Of a DNA stretch of 18,797 nucleotides, positions 8,271-16,919 are shown piece after piece. This stretch comes from Dictyocoela muelleri. Lineage: Eukaryota > Microsporidia. The DNA lies in the NCBI GenBank assembly GCA_016256075.1, contig SDVU01000163.1:1-18797 (forward strand). Reading direction: 5' to 3'. The number at the start of each line of letters is the position of its first letter. Position 1 is the first letter of the stretch. Made by a program: the position numbers and the translations under genes. The notes under the pieces are model-generated. The model ran no database searches, was not told the origin of the DNA, and saw only the letters and a program-made list of their open reading frames with translations.

Positions 8271-9329
8271 TTAATCATCTTCCTCATTTTCTAATTTTGT
8301 TTCAAATTTATCAAAAAAATCACCGATCTTTTGTGGGTCGCTGGTTAATGAAAAGAAAATAATTTTTTTGATCGTCCTGAAACTTTCTTTTTCTAATTTT
8401 TTACTGATCATGAAAAGTCTATATGACTGATCGTCGATATATTGGCCGAGTTTTTCAGCTGTTTCATAATCAGAAATTGTTGTATAATCTATCAATTCAA
8501 TAGTAATCAGATAGTTTATCATGTTTTTCAGGAAGTTGAATACGTTTTTACTTTCAGGTTTCTTAATTTCTAATTTTATATCAATGCGGTCTAGAAAGGC
8601 GGGATCGATTTTTTCAATTAAATTGGTAGTGAAGAAGAAAATACATTTTTCATTTTGATCTTCAAGGTTGACAAGAAAGGTGTTGACTATTCTCATTGAG
8701 TCGAGTGGTTCACTGTTATTATAGATTGTGCGCGTTGATAATAACGATTCTATTTCATCGATAAGGATAAATGCTGGTGAGGTTTCTCTGATTTCTTTGA
8801 AAAGTGAGTCAATAAACTTGCTACTCTCTCTGTAAAACTTACTGACTAGGGATGATGCTTTTACGTGTAAAAAAGTTAATGGGTATTTTCTGATTGATAT
8901 CTTTTGTGCTATCGCTTTTGCTAAAGTTGTTTTTCCAGTGCCCGGTGGTCCGTAAAGAAGGACTGTGTTGCCAATTGAAAATATTTTCAAATTAATTTTT
9001 TTCTGCATCTTGAAAATATGCATTAATTGATTTAAAAGAAAATATTTTTGGGATGATTCAATTGATGCCCATAAAGATGAGAGTCTTGTGTTTGGTAAAG
9101 AATATTTTATGCAAGTTTCAGTTTGTTCAACAGATGAAGATATTGTGTAAAAATAAATTTTCGGGATGTATTTTGTAAATTCTTCTTTTTCAAGAAGGTT
9201 TTCATTTTCGTAGGCCTCGCAAATTTGGATTTCTTCTGATATTTTGGTGTTTAGAGTTGCTTTTTGAGAAATAAGTTTTTTAAGGTGTTGTTCAGATTTT
9301 TTTTCACATTCAAAAATTATTTTTATCAT
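8271..9329 (-). CDS. PCH2: Pch2/TRIP13-type AAA+ ATPase
   Basis: The 352-aa product carries one AAA+ domain: Walker A GPPGTGKT (residues 127-134), a pore-loop segment SKFYRES (163-169), Walker B FILIDEIES (187-195), the EPLDSMRIVN block (207-216), sensor 1 TTN (234-236) and the arginine-finger region FLDRID (245-250). The LDSMRIVN and FLDRIDIK context, together with the SK-[FW]-x-x-ES pore loop, is characteristic of TRIP13/Pch2 and not of proteasomal or Vps4 ATPases. The family is a hexameric remodeller of HORMA-domain proteins (Hop1, Mad2) in the meiotic checkpoint and spindle-checkpoint silencing. The protein is shorter than the human (~430 aa) and yeast (~560 aa) forms, mainly through a reduced N-terminus. 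The start is the first ATG of the frame. A SINE lies 40 bp upstream. Single exon, apparently intact. Confidence 0.88.
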   Translation of the reverse strand: MIKIIFECEKKSEQHLKKLISQKATLNTKISEEIQICEAYENENLLEKEEFTKYIPKIYFYTISSSVEQTETCIKYSLPNTRLSSLWASIESSQKYFLLNQLMHIFKMQKKINLKIFSIGNTVLLYGPPGTGKTTLAKAIAQKISIRKYPLTFLHVKASSLVSKFYRESSKFIDSLFKEIRETSPAFILIDEIESLLSTRTIYNNSEPLDSMRIVNTFLVNLEDQNEKCIFFFTTNLIEKIDPAFLDRIDIKLEIKKPESKNVFNFLKNMINYLITIELIDYTTISDYETAEKLGQYIDDQSYRLFMISKKLEKESFRTIKKIIFFSLTSDPQKIGDFFDKFETKLENEEDD

Positions 9330-9368
9330 TTTTATTCAGTAAATATTTTATTTATCATTATTTTGTGG

Positions 9369-9828
9369 GGCCAGATAACTCAGTGGTTAACACTCTTGAA
9401 TGTAAAATTTAAGTATTGTTGTTCGAATCCCGCTGACGTCACTCTTTAATAAATAATGAGGGCATGACATTAAGCGGTCAAAAACTATAGAAATATAGTA
9501 TTAATATACAGTTTTCTTCCAGTGTGGTAAAGCTGATTAAGACTTAGTTTGATATTAAGAATTAGGAGAGACTCTCCTAGGTGTGGGAATGAGTGCGCCC
9601 ACGCACCTCGGCAAAAAGTAGTGAAAAATAAAAATTCAATAGATGCCACTAATTAACTGTATCCTGCAGAGTCGTTGATAAAACGAAAATCGCGTATACA
9701 GCTGGGGTTCTGGGTAGCTTAGGAAGTGACGTATTATTGGAACACAAGAACCAAAGGTCTTAAACCATAATAGGAGACAGCTCTCCGGGTTGGCAGCAAT
9801 GGATGTTGTCAACATGTAATATAAATAT
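9369..9828 (+). mobile_element. tRNA-derived SINE, copy C
   Basis: Near full-length copy: A box TAACTCAGTGG (9376-9386), B box TGTTCGAATCC (9420-9430, one base off), then the conserved body blocks GGAGAGACTCTCCTAGGTGT, TACAGCTGGGGTTCTGGGTA and CTCTCCGGGTTGGCAGC, and the tail ending ACATGTAATATAAATAT. It is flanked by exact 12-bp repeats ATTATTTTGTGG (9357-9368 and 9829-9840). It runs away from the Pch2 gene, starting 40 bp upstream of that ATG, so its pol III promoter is divergent from the gene. Confidence 0.88.
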
Positions 9829-9840
9829 ATTATTTTGTGG

Positions 9841-10294
9841 GGCCAGATAACTCAGTGATTAACACACTTGAATGTAATATTTAAGTATATTGTTCCAGTC
9901 TAGCTGGCGTCACTTTAATAAATAATTGGAATTGACATTAAGCGGTCATAACTATAGAAATATAGTAGTATTATACTGTTGTCCCTGTGTGGTATAGGAG
10001 ATTAAGACTTAGTCTGATATTACAATGAAGCAGAAGGGACTCTCCTAGATGTGGGGATGAGTGCGGCGACGCATCTTGGCAAAATGTAGTGAAAAAATCA
10101 TGACAAAGCCACTAATTACTAGTATCTGCTGAGTCATTGATAAACGAAAATATCATATACATATGTGCTCTGTGTAGCTTATAATCGTCTTATACCTTGA
10201 AAACCAAGAACCAAAGGTCTAGAGACTATGGTTAAAGACAATTTTCGGGTTGGCAACTATGGCTCTTGTCAGCATGTAATATATAAATATGATG
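9841..10294 (+). mobile_element. tRNA-derived SINE, copy D, tandem with C
   Basis: This copy starts directly after the second ATTATTTTGTGG and ends at a third, diverged version, ATTATTTTATGA (10295-10306). The A box is TAACTCAGTGA (9848-9858). The B box is degraded (TGTTCCAGTCT), so this copy has more mutations than C, and several internal bases are missing. The arrangement TSD-C-TSD-D-TSD implies either two insertions at one site or unequal exchange followed by divergence. The difference in mutation load favours D as the older insertion and C as a later one into D's target duplication. Confidence 0.85.
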
Positions 10295-10306
10295 ATTATT
10301 TTATGA

Positions 10307-10889
10307 GTAATTATCAATTAGTACAAAAAATGATAATGTTTTATTAAACTGAAGTACTTTAATATAAAAATTATTACATTTTTGTTTATAATTATTTCCT
10401 ATTATTAGGGTCCGGTAAATATTATTTTTTCTACCGATGTTCGCCTGGTTTTTGTCTGAGATTGCTTGGTATTTTATATGCAATAAATACATTTATCCGT
10501 TTATAAATTTAACATTTGGATTAAAAAAATAATATAAAATGTGTAATAAATTTAGTTGTAATAAAAAATTACCTTTTATTGGTGTTAAACCAATGAGAAT
10601 ATTTTGTTTTTTTACTTTCATGCTTATTCTAAAATCATCTAGCATATTAATTATCTTACAGAAGCTTCGTTCGATGTCAACAGTAGTAAGTCGAACCTAT
10701 AATATTTTATATTTGATTCATTGGCAAGTATGCCTTTTAATTTTAAAAAAAGTTCAAATAAGAATTTTTGTTCAATAATATTTTGTATTTTTCTTTCAGG
10801 TTCAAATTTTATAGATAGCGTTCTATTTCTTAAAGCAGGTTTATTTGGCGAATTGTAAATAAATTATGTTTTTAAAATTCTAAAACTAA
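10307..10889 (-). pseudogene. Decayed coding sequence, unidentified (part 1)
   Basis: The minus strand shows several open stretches with ordinary amino-acid composition: about 10645-10858 (includes ALRNRTLSIKFEPERKIQ), about 10510-10650 (includes ILIGLTPIKGNFLLQLNL) and 10301-10492. They lie in more than one frame. The sequence is much more protein-like than the surrounding AT-rich filler. No family was recognised, so it may be a dead host gene or an old mobile-element gene. The 79-codon plus-strand frame at 10539-10778 is the shadow of this stretch. Confidence 0.35.
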
Positions 10890-11345
10890 GGCCTGATAGT
10901 TCAGTGGTTAACACTCTTGAATGTGGAATTAAAATATCGAAGTTCAAATTCCGTTTAATCAATCTTTAATAAATAATGTGGGAATGATATTAAGCAGTCA
11001 TAAGTATATAATTATAGTATAATATACAGAAGTTCCTGTGATGTATAGCTGATTAAGATTTTGTCTAATATGACAAAAAAGCAGAAAGGACTCTTCTAGG
11101 TGTAGGGATGAGTGTGGCGACGCATCTCGTCAAAATAAGTAGAGAAAAATAAAAATTCCAGAAAAGCCACTATTTATCTTTATCCTGCTGTGTCATTGAT
11201 AAAACGAAAATCGCGTATACAGCTGGGCTTCTGGGTATCTTAGGAAGTGACGTATTATCGGAACACCAAGAACCAAAGGTCGCAGATCCAAGGTAGGAGA
11301 CGGCTCTTCGGGTTGGCAGATATGGATGTTGTCAGCAATAATATA
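10890..11345 (+). mobile_element. tRNA-derived SINE, copy E
   Basis: The A box is TAGTTCAGTGG (10897-10907). The B box is decayed, AGTTCAAATTC (10941-10951). All conserved body blocks are present: AGGACTCTTCTAGGTGTAGG, TACAGCTGGGCTTCTGGGTA, ATTATCGGAACACCAAGAAC and CTCTTCGGGTTGGCAG. The end GTTGTCAGCAATAATATATT lacks the usual CATGTAATA tail. The flanks share TTCTAAA (10878-10884 and 11352-11358), a possible but weak target duplication. It interrupts a region of decayed minus-strand coding sequence. Confidence 0.82.
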
Positions 11346-11570
11346 TTATAGTTCTAAATTTGAATTATTTAGAAAAGTCAAAATGAAGGTTTCATTAAGT
11401 TCAACAAGAAAACCCGAATCTTGAAAAGTACTTAAAACCTCAACATAGTTTAGTTTTTCTTATACTAGCTTAATCAAGAATTATTCGTATATATCGTAGT
11501 TCACAAGAACTTCAGACATAAAAATAAACACGTACCCCTGCTTGATATTCGAAAGTTTTTAATTTTTAAA
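11346..11570 (-). pseudogene. Decayed coding sequence, unidentified (part 2)
   Basis: A short minus-strand open stretch (about 11345-11450, includes VEVLSTFQDSGFLVELNETF) has protein-like composition and continues the same strand as the stretches on the other side of SINE E. It may be the rest of the same dead gene, split by the SINE. I do not recognise it. Confidence 0.3.
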
Positions 11571-11825
11571 TTAGTAACATTGCTAAATAAAATCGGTTTC
11601 TCTTTGTTCTTTACTGGAATTCGTTTAATTTCCGAGCCAATAAAATTAGAAGTTGTAAAAAACTCTTATTTTTTATCGCCGAGTATCGCGCGACCGTGCA
11701 GATGGCGCGACTGGTTCGATTTCTCTCATTATATATTTTTATTTTTTTTAATTAATATATTAATAACAAATATATTCTCAATAATAATATTATCATATAT
11801 AATATATTATTAATATATATTTTAA
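11571..11825. other. Intergenic, small GC-rich patch
   Basis: No gene can be supported. The 77-codon frame at 11580-11813 is half AT-repeat-encoded hydrophobic sequence and looks like chance. A local GC-rich patch, ATCGCGCGACCGTGCAGATG (11685-11704) followed by GCGCGACTGGTTCGA, stands out from the AT-rich background. It resembles in composition, but not clearly in sequence, the GCGCGC patches near 15170 and 16275. Confidence 0.45.
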
Positions 11826-12049
11826 TACAGGGTTTTTCCCAAAATTTGCCATATCCCAAATTTGCCACCCCCAAATTTGCCGTAATTTTCTTGTGATTAC
11901 CTTTAATAATGTTGATTTTTTCTAAAATTTGCCGATTTCCCAAATTTGCCGCTTTTTTTTTAGATTTTTTTTAATACCACTATGAAAAAAAATATTCGAA
12001 AATGACAAACGAGTAAAAATAGAAGAAAATGGCTATAGAAATGATTAAA

Positions 12050-13435
12050 TTCGGTCAACGAGAAAAACTGCTGCAACTATTTTTTCTTCAAAATTCAAAT
12101 TAGATATTTCTGAAAGAACAATAAGAAATTTGATTACATCAAAATAGTGTATTTAAATATATACATGATAAGGAATTTATTTTTAATCCAAAAAATCTCA
12201 TAAGTTCCCCGAATTTGAGGAGAAGCTTATTATTTGGCTTTATAAATACGATATTAACGGAGTAATAGTCAATTATCGCATTTTAGCATTTGTAACAAAA
12301 AATAATTGCGGAAAACTGGATTTAGAAGGGTTTAAAAATTCCAGTAGTTTTATTAATAAATTCAAATGAGGCCTCTGTTATATAAAGAAATTGATTTGGG
12401 GATAAGCGGACTTCTAAAAATGTAGATACAGCGACTTTTTTAATGATTTAAAGAAAAAACTATAATATGGCGCGTCTCGAATTTACAATCTTGATGAAAA
12501 CGAAAATTTTACAGACTTATTCCATCAAATAGTATTTATAAAGCATATTCGTCAGGGCACAAAAATTTAAGGACAAGATTCCCAATTTTTTTTCAGTTAT
12601 CTCGACGATATGTTTGACGAAAACCGCTTATGATATCCAAATCTAAAAATACTGGTGTAAAAAAAATTCGATTAGCCATGAATTATCTCAACGTGATTGG
12701 ATGACTAGCTCAATATTCGATAATTGGTTGAGGTCATTCAATAATAATTTAAAAAAAGAATAGAGGAAAATAATATTTTTTCGACAATTGTCCGACACAC
12801 AATATTTCACATACTTTCTCAAATATAATTTTTGTTTTTCCCAAAAATTCTACATGATTACTTTAGATAATATACATTTGTATTATTTTTGCATTTAAAT
12901 GTCATTTTAATCAATTTAAACTAAATTTTATTTTTGATTTAGTAGAATCAGGTTAAAGTTGTTATGAACATATAAAAAAATTAGTTTGAAAGATGCAGTT
13001 ATTTTCATTGATTTAGCATAGGTGAAAATGAATAAAGCAACTATAACAAATTCCTTCAAACATTTATCTATAAAACAAATTAAAAGGCGGATATAAGGCC
13101 ATGAAAAATCTTTCGAAACTACTATGAGTCTGATATTATACCATGATTTTATAGCAAAAATAGGAATAGTGGGTTATATAAACCTAAATGATTTTGATAA
13201 AATCGGGTCTTCTGAAAATTACTATATCTTAAAGGAATTAAAAAGGGATTTCTAATAAAGAAGATTATGAAAGTAAAAACTAAAACATTTCCAATATTGA
13301 TTACTGGTCAATACATTATAATTACACCTGCGCTATTTCTGAAAAGAAATTTAAAGAATCGTTAAATATACTTGAAGCTTATTTGAAAGACAAGAAGAAT
13401 GGAAATCAAATGACCTTTAATTTTTAAAATCAATC
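12050..13435 (+). pseudogene. Pogo-like transposase remnant
   Basis: The relics follow the family order: HTH, CENP-B DNA-binding domain, DDE core, C-terminal tail (see the element entry). The longest readable piece is the CENP-B-type segment, with FPEFEEKLIIWL matching the family's F-P-x-L-E-x-x-L-x-x-W pattern. The AW of the usual C-terminal AWxxV motif is hit by a stop codon (LA-stop-VKM). I estimate ten or more disruptions, so this is an old copy. Confidence 0.7.
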
Positions 13436-13529
13436 TAACTGTATAAATTTTAGCGTAGTAAGCAAATTGCAGCAGAGTCAGGATTGTTAAATTTTTAAGA
13501 AAATAATATTAATAAAAAGAATTTTTTAA

Positions 13530-13830
13530 AAATTTCAATACCCCAATTTGTCATTTTCTCAAATTTACCGTTATTTTTTTAAATCTGTTTTTTTTGTGTA
13601 AATGACTGTATTTTGAAGAAAAAATTTGAATAATCAATGTTTATAATTGAAAAGAGCAAAAAACAACAAATAAATGTAATTATTGGCCAGAGAATTTTTA
13701 GAGTCACATACTCGTATGAAGTAAAGCTTGGTACGCCAATCAAAGAAAAATTTGGTGTTTAAATTTTTTCAATCAATTAGTAAATTTAATTTTTTAGCCC
13801 CCAAATTTGCCATTTTCTCAAATTTCCGCA
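13530..13830. repeat. Repeated pogo subterminal sequence
   Basis: CCCCAATTTGTCATTTTCTC (13541-13560) recurs, better conserved, as CCCCCAAATTTGCCATTTTC at about 13799-13818. The right end of the pogo-like element therefore contains a duplicated subterminal block. Such repeats often serve as transposase binding sites, which is inferred here. Confidence 0.55.
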
Positions 13831-13923
13831 ATTTTTGAAATTTGGATTTTGGCAAATTTGGGGAAAATACCTGTATATGGATTTTTATATATATATTTAT
13901 ATAAGTATATATAAAATTAAATT

Positions 13924-14993
13924 TATCAATTCTATTATATCTCAGCAGAGGGTATAATAGGATTGATAAAAAAATATATTAAAAACCCATAATGAACAAT
14001 TTTATCTATTTTTAAGCCACATCAATAGATATGATGCTATACAATTGGCTCTGTGAACAGAATTTAATAAGTGAAACAATGCATTGTGTTTTTTGCCGCA
14101 CGGAAATGGTTCTTAAAACTACAAAAGATAGTCTAATAGGTGAAAACAGTCGTTGTTTAAACTAATCTTGCCAACATTATCAAACACGAAGTCGGTTTTT
14201 TTCATGTAGTTTTTTTTGAAGCATTGCGATTAGATATCCGAAAAATTCTAAGAGTGGTCTTCTATACATCACCATCTATTCCCAGCTCGAAAATTATTGA
14301 AATTACAGGTTTAAATAAGAATACTGTTTCAAAAATAAAAAGACTTTATGTTTCAAGAATAAATTCTTTTTTTGAGCAAAATCCATTGAAACTTGGTGGT
14401 CATGATGTAATTGTGCATGTTTATGAAACAATTCTTAATCACACTGTTAGGGTGCACAGAGGAAGAGACCCGAAAAATAAAACACGGGACATAAAAACTG
14501 TGGATACCTCAAAATCAACCAGTGTTGGATATGCTGAAATAGTCCCAGCACGTGACGCCAACACTCTACTGCCAATAATCAATAGAGTGACCGTGCAGGT
14601 TCAATAATCTATAAAGATGAGAGGTCTGCTTACAATACATTAGGGAAAACGAATAAGTACATTCACAGGAAAATTACACACAAATATAATTTTCTTGATC
14701 CAATATCTGGTGTTCTTACTCAGAATATGAAACATTTAACAATAAATTAAAATTGTTCATCAAAGTCCAAAGAGGTTGTAAAGAAGATGATAGGAAAATC
14801 TTTGTTATCATATTTTTTATTTTTGAATCGATTTAAAGATAAAGCATTTACTAATTTCCTTGAAATCATAAAAATTTAATAAATATAGTTTTTTATTTTT
14901 TTGAATAACATATTTTATCTATATATTAATATTTCAAATTTTATGATTTTTTTATAAAATTAGAATATTTACGGGGGTATAATAGGATTGATC
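13924..14993 (+). mobile_element. Merlin (ISXO2-like) DNA transposon, decayed
   Basis: The inverted ends are TATCAATTCTATTATATCTC at the left (13924-13943) and GATCAATCCTATTATACCCC as the reverse complement of the right end. They are flanked by AATTAAATT (13915-13923 and 14994-15002), a 9-bp duplication consistent with the 8-9 bp of Merlin elements, although its AT-only composition weakens the evidence. A further inverted copy of the tip sits just inside the left end (13948-13968), making that end a 45-bp palindrome. The element contains one transposase relic. Its length of about 1.07 kb is close to a complete Merlin. Confidence 0.75.
14031..14879 (+). pseudogene. Merlin/ISXO2-like transposase pseudogene
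   Basis: The parts follow the DDE_Tnp_IS1595/ISXO2 order. There is an N-terminal segment LYNWLCEQNLISETMHCVFC with a zinc-ribbon CxxC, then FFEALRLDIRKILRVVFY, and a helix-turn-helix TGLNKNTVSKIKRLY. The catalytic region has GGHDVIVHVYET, HRGRDPKNKTRD, EIVPARDANTLLPIINR, then IYKDERSAY, YNFLDPISGVLTQN and the C-terminal LLSYFLFLNRFKDKAF. The first catalytic Asp of the expected DE(T/S) is Tyr (VYET). The second Asp (IYKDE) survives. A stop interrupts the zinc ribbon (about 14160), and the frame changes near 14200 in a T run and again near 14600. The 127-codon piece 14224-14607 has only a TTG at its head and is not a gene of its own. Confidence 0.8.
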
Positions 14994-15002
14994 AATTAAA
15001 TT

Positions 15003-15162
15003 ATACAGGTACTTCAGTAGAGAGGTTAGTAACATTTTTATCAGCTTAATATATCTGGGTTCGTGTCTCGCAGATGGAAAAAAATCTAAAAAAATAGAAA
15101 ATTTTTATAAAATTAAAAAAAAAATAAAAATAATATATAAAATATAAAAAAATAAAAAATGT
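15003..15162. other. Spacer between Merlin and the GC-spiked repeat
   Basis: AT-rich sequence with a short block GGGTTCGTGTCTCGCAGATG (15058-15077) that stands out. No cloverleaf could be built around it, so no tRNA is called. No gene is seen. Confidence 0.4.
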
Positions 15163-15320
15163 TGCGCGTAGCGCGCATTTCGCGCGACGCGAGCGCGACA
15201 TATTATCAGCCACAAAAACATGTTTATAATGTGATGACACATTTTTCAAAAAAAAATATAAATTTATAATGCTTAAATACTGATGTTATCGTAACCTTTG
15301 TCGATTTAGGCAAAATATAA
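15163..15320 (+). repeat. GC-spiked direct repeat, copy 1
   Basis: A block of about 160 bp starting TGCGCGTAGCGCGCATTTCG and ending TTTGTCGATTTAGGCAAAAT. The same block recurs in the same orientation at 16268-16422 with roughly 85% identity by eye. The first 40 bp are almost pure GC and internally palindromic (GCGCGTAGCGCGC; CGCGCGACGCGAGCGCG), in a genome of about 25% GC. Confidence 0.75.
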
Positions 15321-15322
15321 CC

Positions 15323-16261
15323 CAGTCCGAAAAAATTCCTAAGGCATTTTTTCGGATTTTTTTCGGTGGCGTTTTATCCGAAAAAATGCTGCCAAAAAAA
15401 TAATTTAAATAAATTTAGAAATAATTTATATTATAAAACGGTGTTAAATGTATTTTTCGACTAAATATATTTTTAATTGTTGGATCTAATCGGTTTTTTT
15501 TCTTTATAGGAGAAAAACCGACACAAAAACCGATTAATTTAAACTTGAATATTTACTAAAAAAAAACAAATTTCTAAATCAATATAAGTAAAGGATTAAA
15601 ATATCATGATTTATGCGTAAAACCATTTATTTAAATTAGTGAAATATTTGATGGTCATAGTAATTATAAACAACAATCAATGTTAAAGCCTAGCTTTGTT
15701 ATACATGATCCGTAGGAATTCCAACAATACGATCTAATTCTAAATGAATAAATTCATTCAGACTTTAAAATTATACCGGGAGAGTGTGTTCTGATATAAT
15801 ACTTTTTTTACTAATTTTAATTACTTAATTTCTTAAATCTGATTAAACAAGAAGTTGGTAATATTAAAAGACGACATCTAAACAGTTTACAATATAAACT
15901 TTTAATAAAGAAACCCTCTTTACTAACAATTATAGAGTAATTATGCAACAGGCTTAGTTTAAAACTTTAAACTATAAGGTGAGTGACGAATTCTCGCAAA
16001 GCAATTTTTATTAACGTAAAGGTAAAAAAATGTTTAAATGGTGAATTTAATTATTTAATTTAATATCTGTGTTGAGATCTTATTATTTTATAATAGAGGA
16101 AAAGCCAAAAGTTTTAATAATAATATAAAAACCGGCAGATCTAAATTATTTTATTATTATAAATGTTTTTAAAATTTAATTATTTTTTTTGGGGCATTTT
16201 TTTTTCAGATAAAACGCCGCCGAAAAAAATCCAAAAATGCCTTCGGCATTTTTTCGGATTG
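15323..16261. mobile_element. Unclassified TIR element, ~940 bp
   Basis: TIRs of about 100 bp. The left begins CAGTCCGAAAAAATTCCTAA, and the right, as reverse complement, begins CAATCCGAAAAAATGCCGAA. Both continue with GGATTTTTTTCGG, GGCGTTTTAT and CCAAAAAAATAATT. Deeper in, GGATCTAATCGGTTTTT (about 15481-15497) and its inverted partner around AAAAACCGGCAGATCTAAAT (16127-16146) extend the symmetry. Each TIR contains its own small hairpin (ATGCCGAAGGCAT). No transposase is recognised in the 600-bp interior. It sits exactly between the two GC-spiked direct repeats. Superfamily unknown. Confidence 0.6.
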
Positions 16262-16267
16262 ACGTTT

Positions 16268-16422
16268 CGCTTAGCGCGCATGTCGCGCCCAGCGAGCGCG
16301 ACATATTATCTGCCACAATAAGATGTTTAAAATGTGATGACAAATTTTTTTAAAAAAAATATAAATTTTTAATGATAAAATACTAATTTTATCGTAACTT
16401 TTGTCGATTTAGGCAAAATATA
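16268..16422 (+). repeat. GC-spiked direct repeat, copy 2
   Basis: Second copy of the block at 15163-15320, starting CGCTTAGCGCGCATGTCGCG and including GCGAGCGCGACATATTATCT and GTCGATTTAGGCAAAATATA. It begins within 10 bp of the right TIR end. Confidence 0.75.
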
Positions 16423-16919
16423 AATTCTAAAAATTAGAAAATTCTACCTATTTTTATTACATTTACTCTTTAATGGCAGATATTAATTACAAGAAATTTA
16501 CCCTATTTTATAATTTATCAAATGCCACAATAATGTAATCAAATTATAAATTAATGTGCAAAAAAATAGTTTGCAAAACAAGCTTATAAATCAGGGTTTT
16601 GGTTTTGTAGCACTTGATGGTATACATAGTAACAATATAGGAAGTTTTTCGTAAAATTTTGCATTAAAAGAAAATAAAATGGTGTTAAAAATGCAATTCA
16701 GATTGTTGGAAGCTTAAATAAAACTAAAAGAAAAGTATATTTTATTTGATTAAGAGAGTAGTTTAGAAATATATATGCTGAAAATTTAAAAAAATGGTTG
16801 AATTAGATTCGTTATAATCAATTTTAATTTAAAAAATAATATTTATTAATGTATTTTAAATTTATTTTAAATTTATTTTTTTAAAATTTCAATTCAAGGG
16901 TTCCCTCTTATAAGTGTTA
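16423..16919. other. Gene-poor stretch with a faint coding trace
   Basis: The plus strand at about 16594-16730 has protein-like composition (FVALDGIHSNNIGS; LKENKMVLKMQFRLLEA) but is not an open gene. It may be a remnant of an unidentified gene. The rest is AT-rich and repetitive, with TTTAAATTTATTTTAAATTT at 16853-16872. Confidence 0.3.

Larger units (their letters stand above)
11828..13873 (+). mobile_element. Decayed pogo-like (Tigger/CENP-B type) transposon
   Basis: The TIRs are CAGGGTTTTTCCCAAAATTT at the left and CAGGTATTTTCCCCAAATTT as the reverse complement of the right end. Both are flanked by TA (11826-11827, 13874-13875), the pogo/Tc1 target. Coding relics in order on the plus strand are a helix-turn-helix remnant (ISERTIRNLITSK), a CENP-B-type DNA-binding segment (FPEFEEKLIIWLYKY to SSSFINKF, about 12205-12367), the catalytic block YNLDE (first Asp of DDE, about 12484-12500) and the C-terminal motif KDAVIFIDLA...ITNSFKHL (about 12985-13065). 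Stops and frame changes are spread throughout, so no active transposase remains. The size of 2.05 kb is typical for a full-length pogo-like element. CCCAAATTTGCC is repeated near both ends. Confidence 0.8.

Noticed and set aside
11680-11740. tRNA gene around the GGTTCGA motif
   Set aside because: A B-box-like GGTTCGATTTC is present, but no A box at the right distance and no cloverleaf.
11580-11813. 77-codon plus-strand frame as a gene
   Set aside because: Its C-terminal half is AT-repeat sequence read as Ile/Tyr/Leu, and it has no motif or start signal.
15046-15249. 67-codon minus-strand frame as a gene
   Set aside because: It spans the GC-spiked repeat and an A-rich run read as Phe/Tyr. 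The composition explains it.
15163-16422. Direct repeats as LTRs of a small retroelement
   Set aside because: No TG...CA ends, no primer-binding site or polypurine tract recognised, and the interior is bounded by terminal inverted repeats instead.
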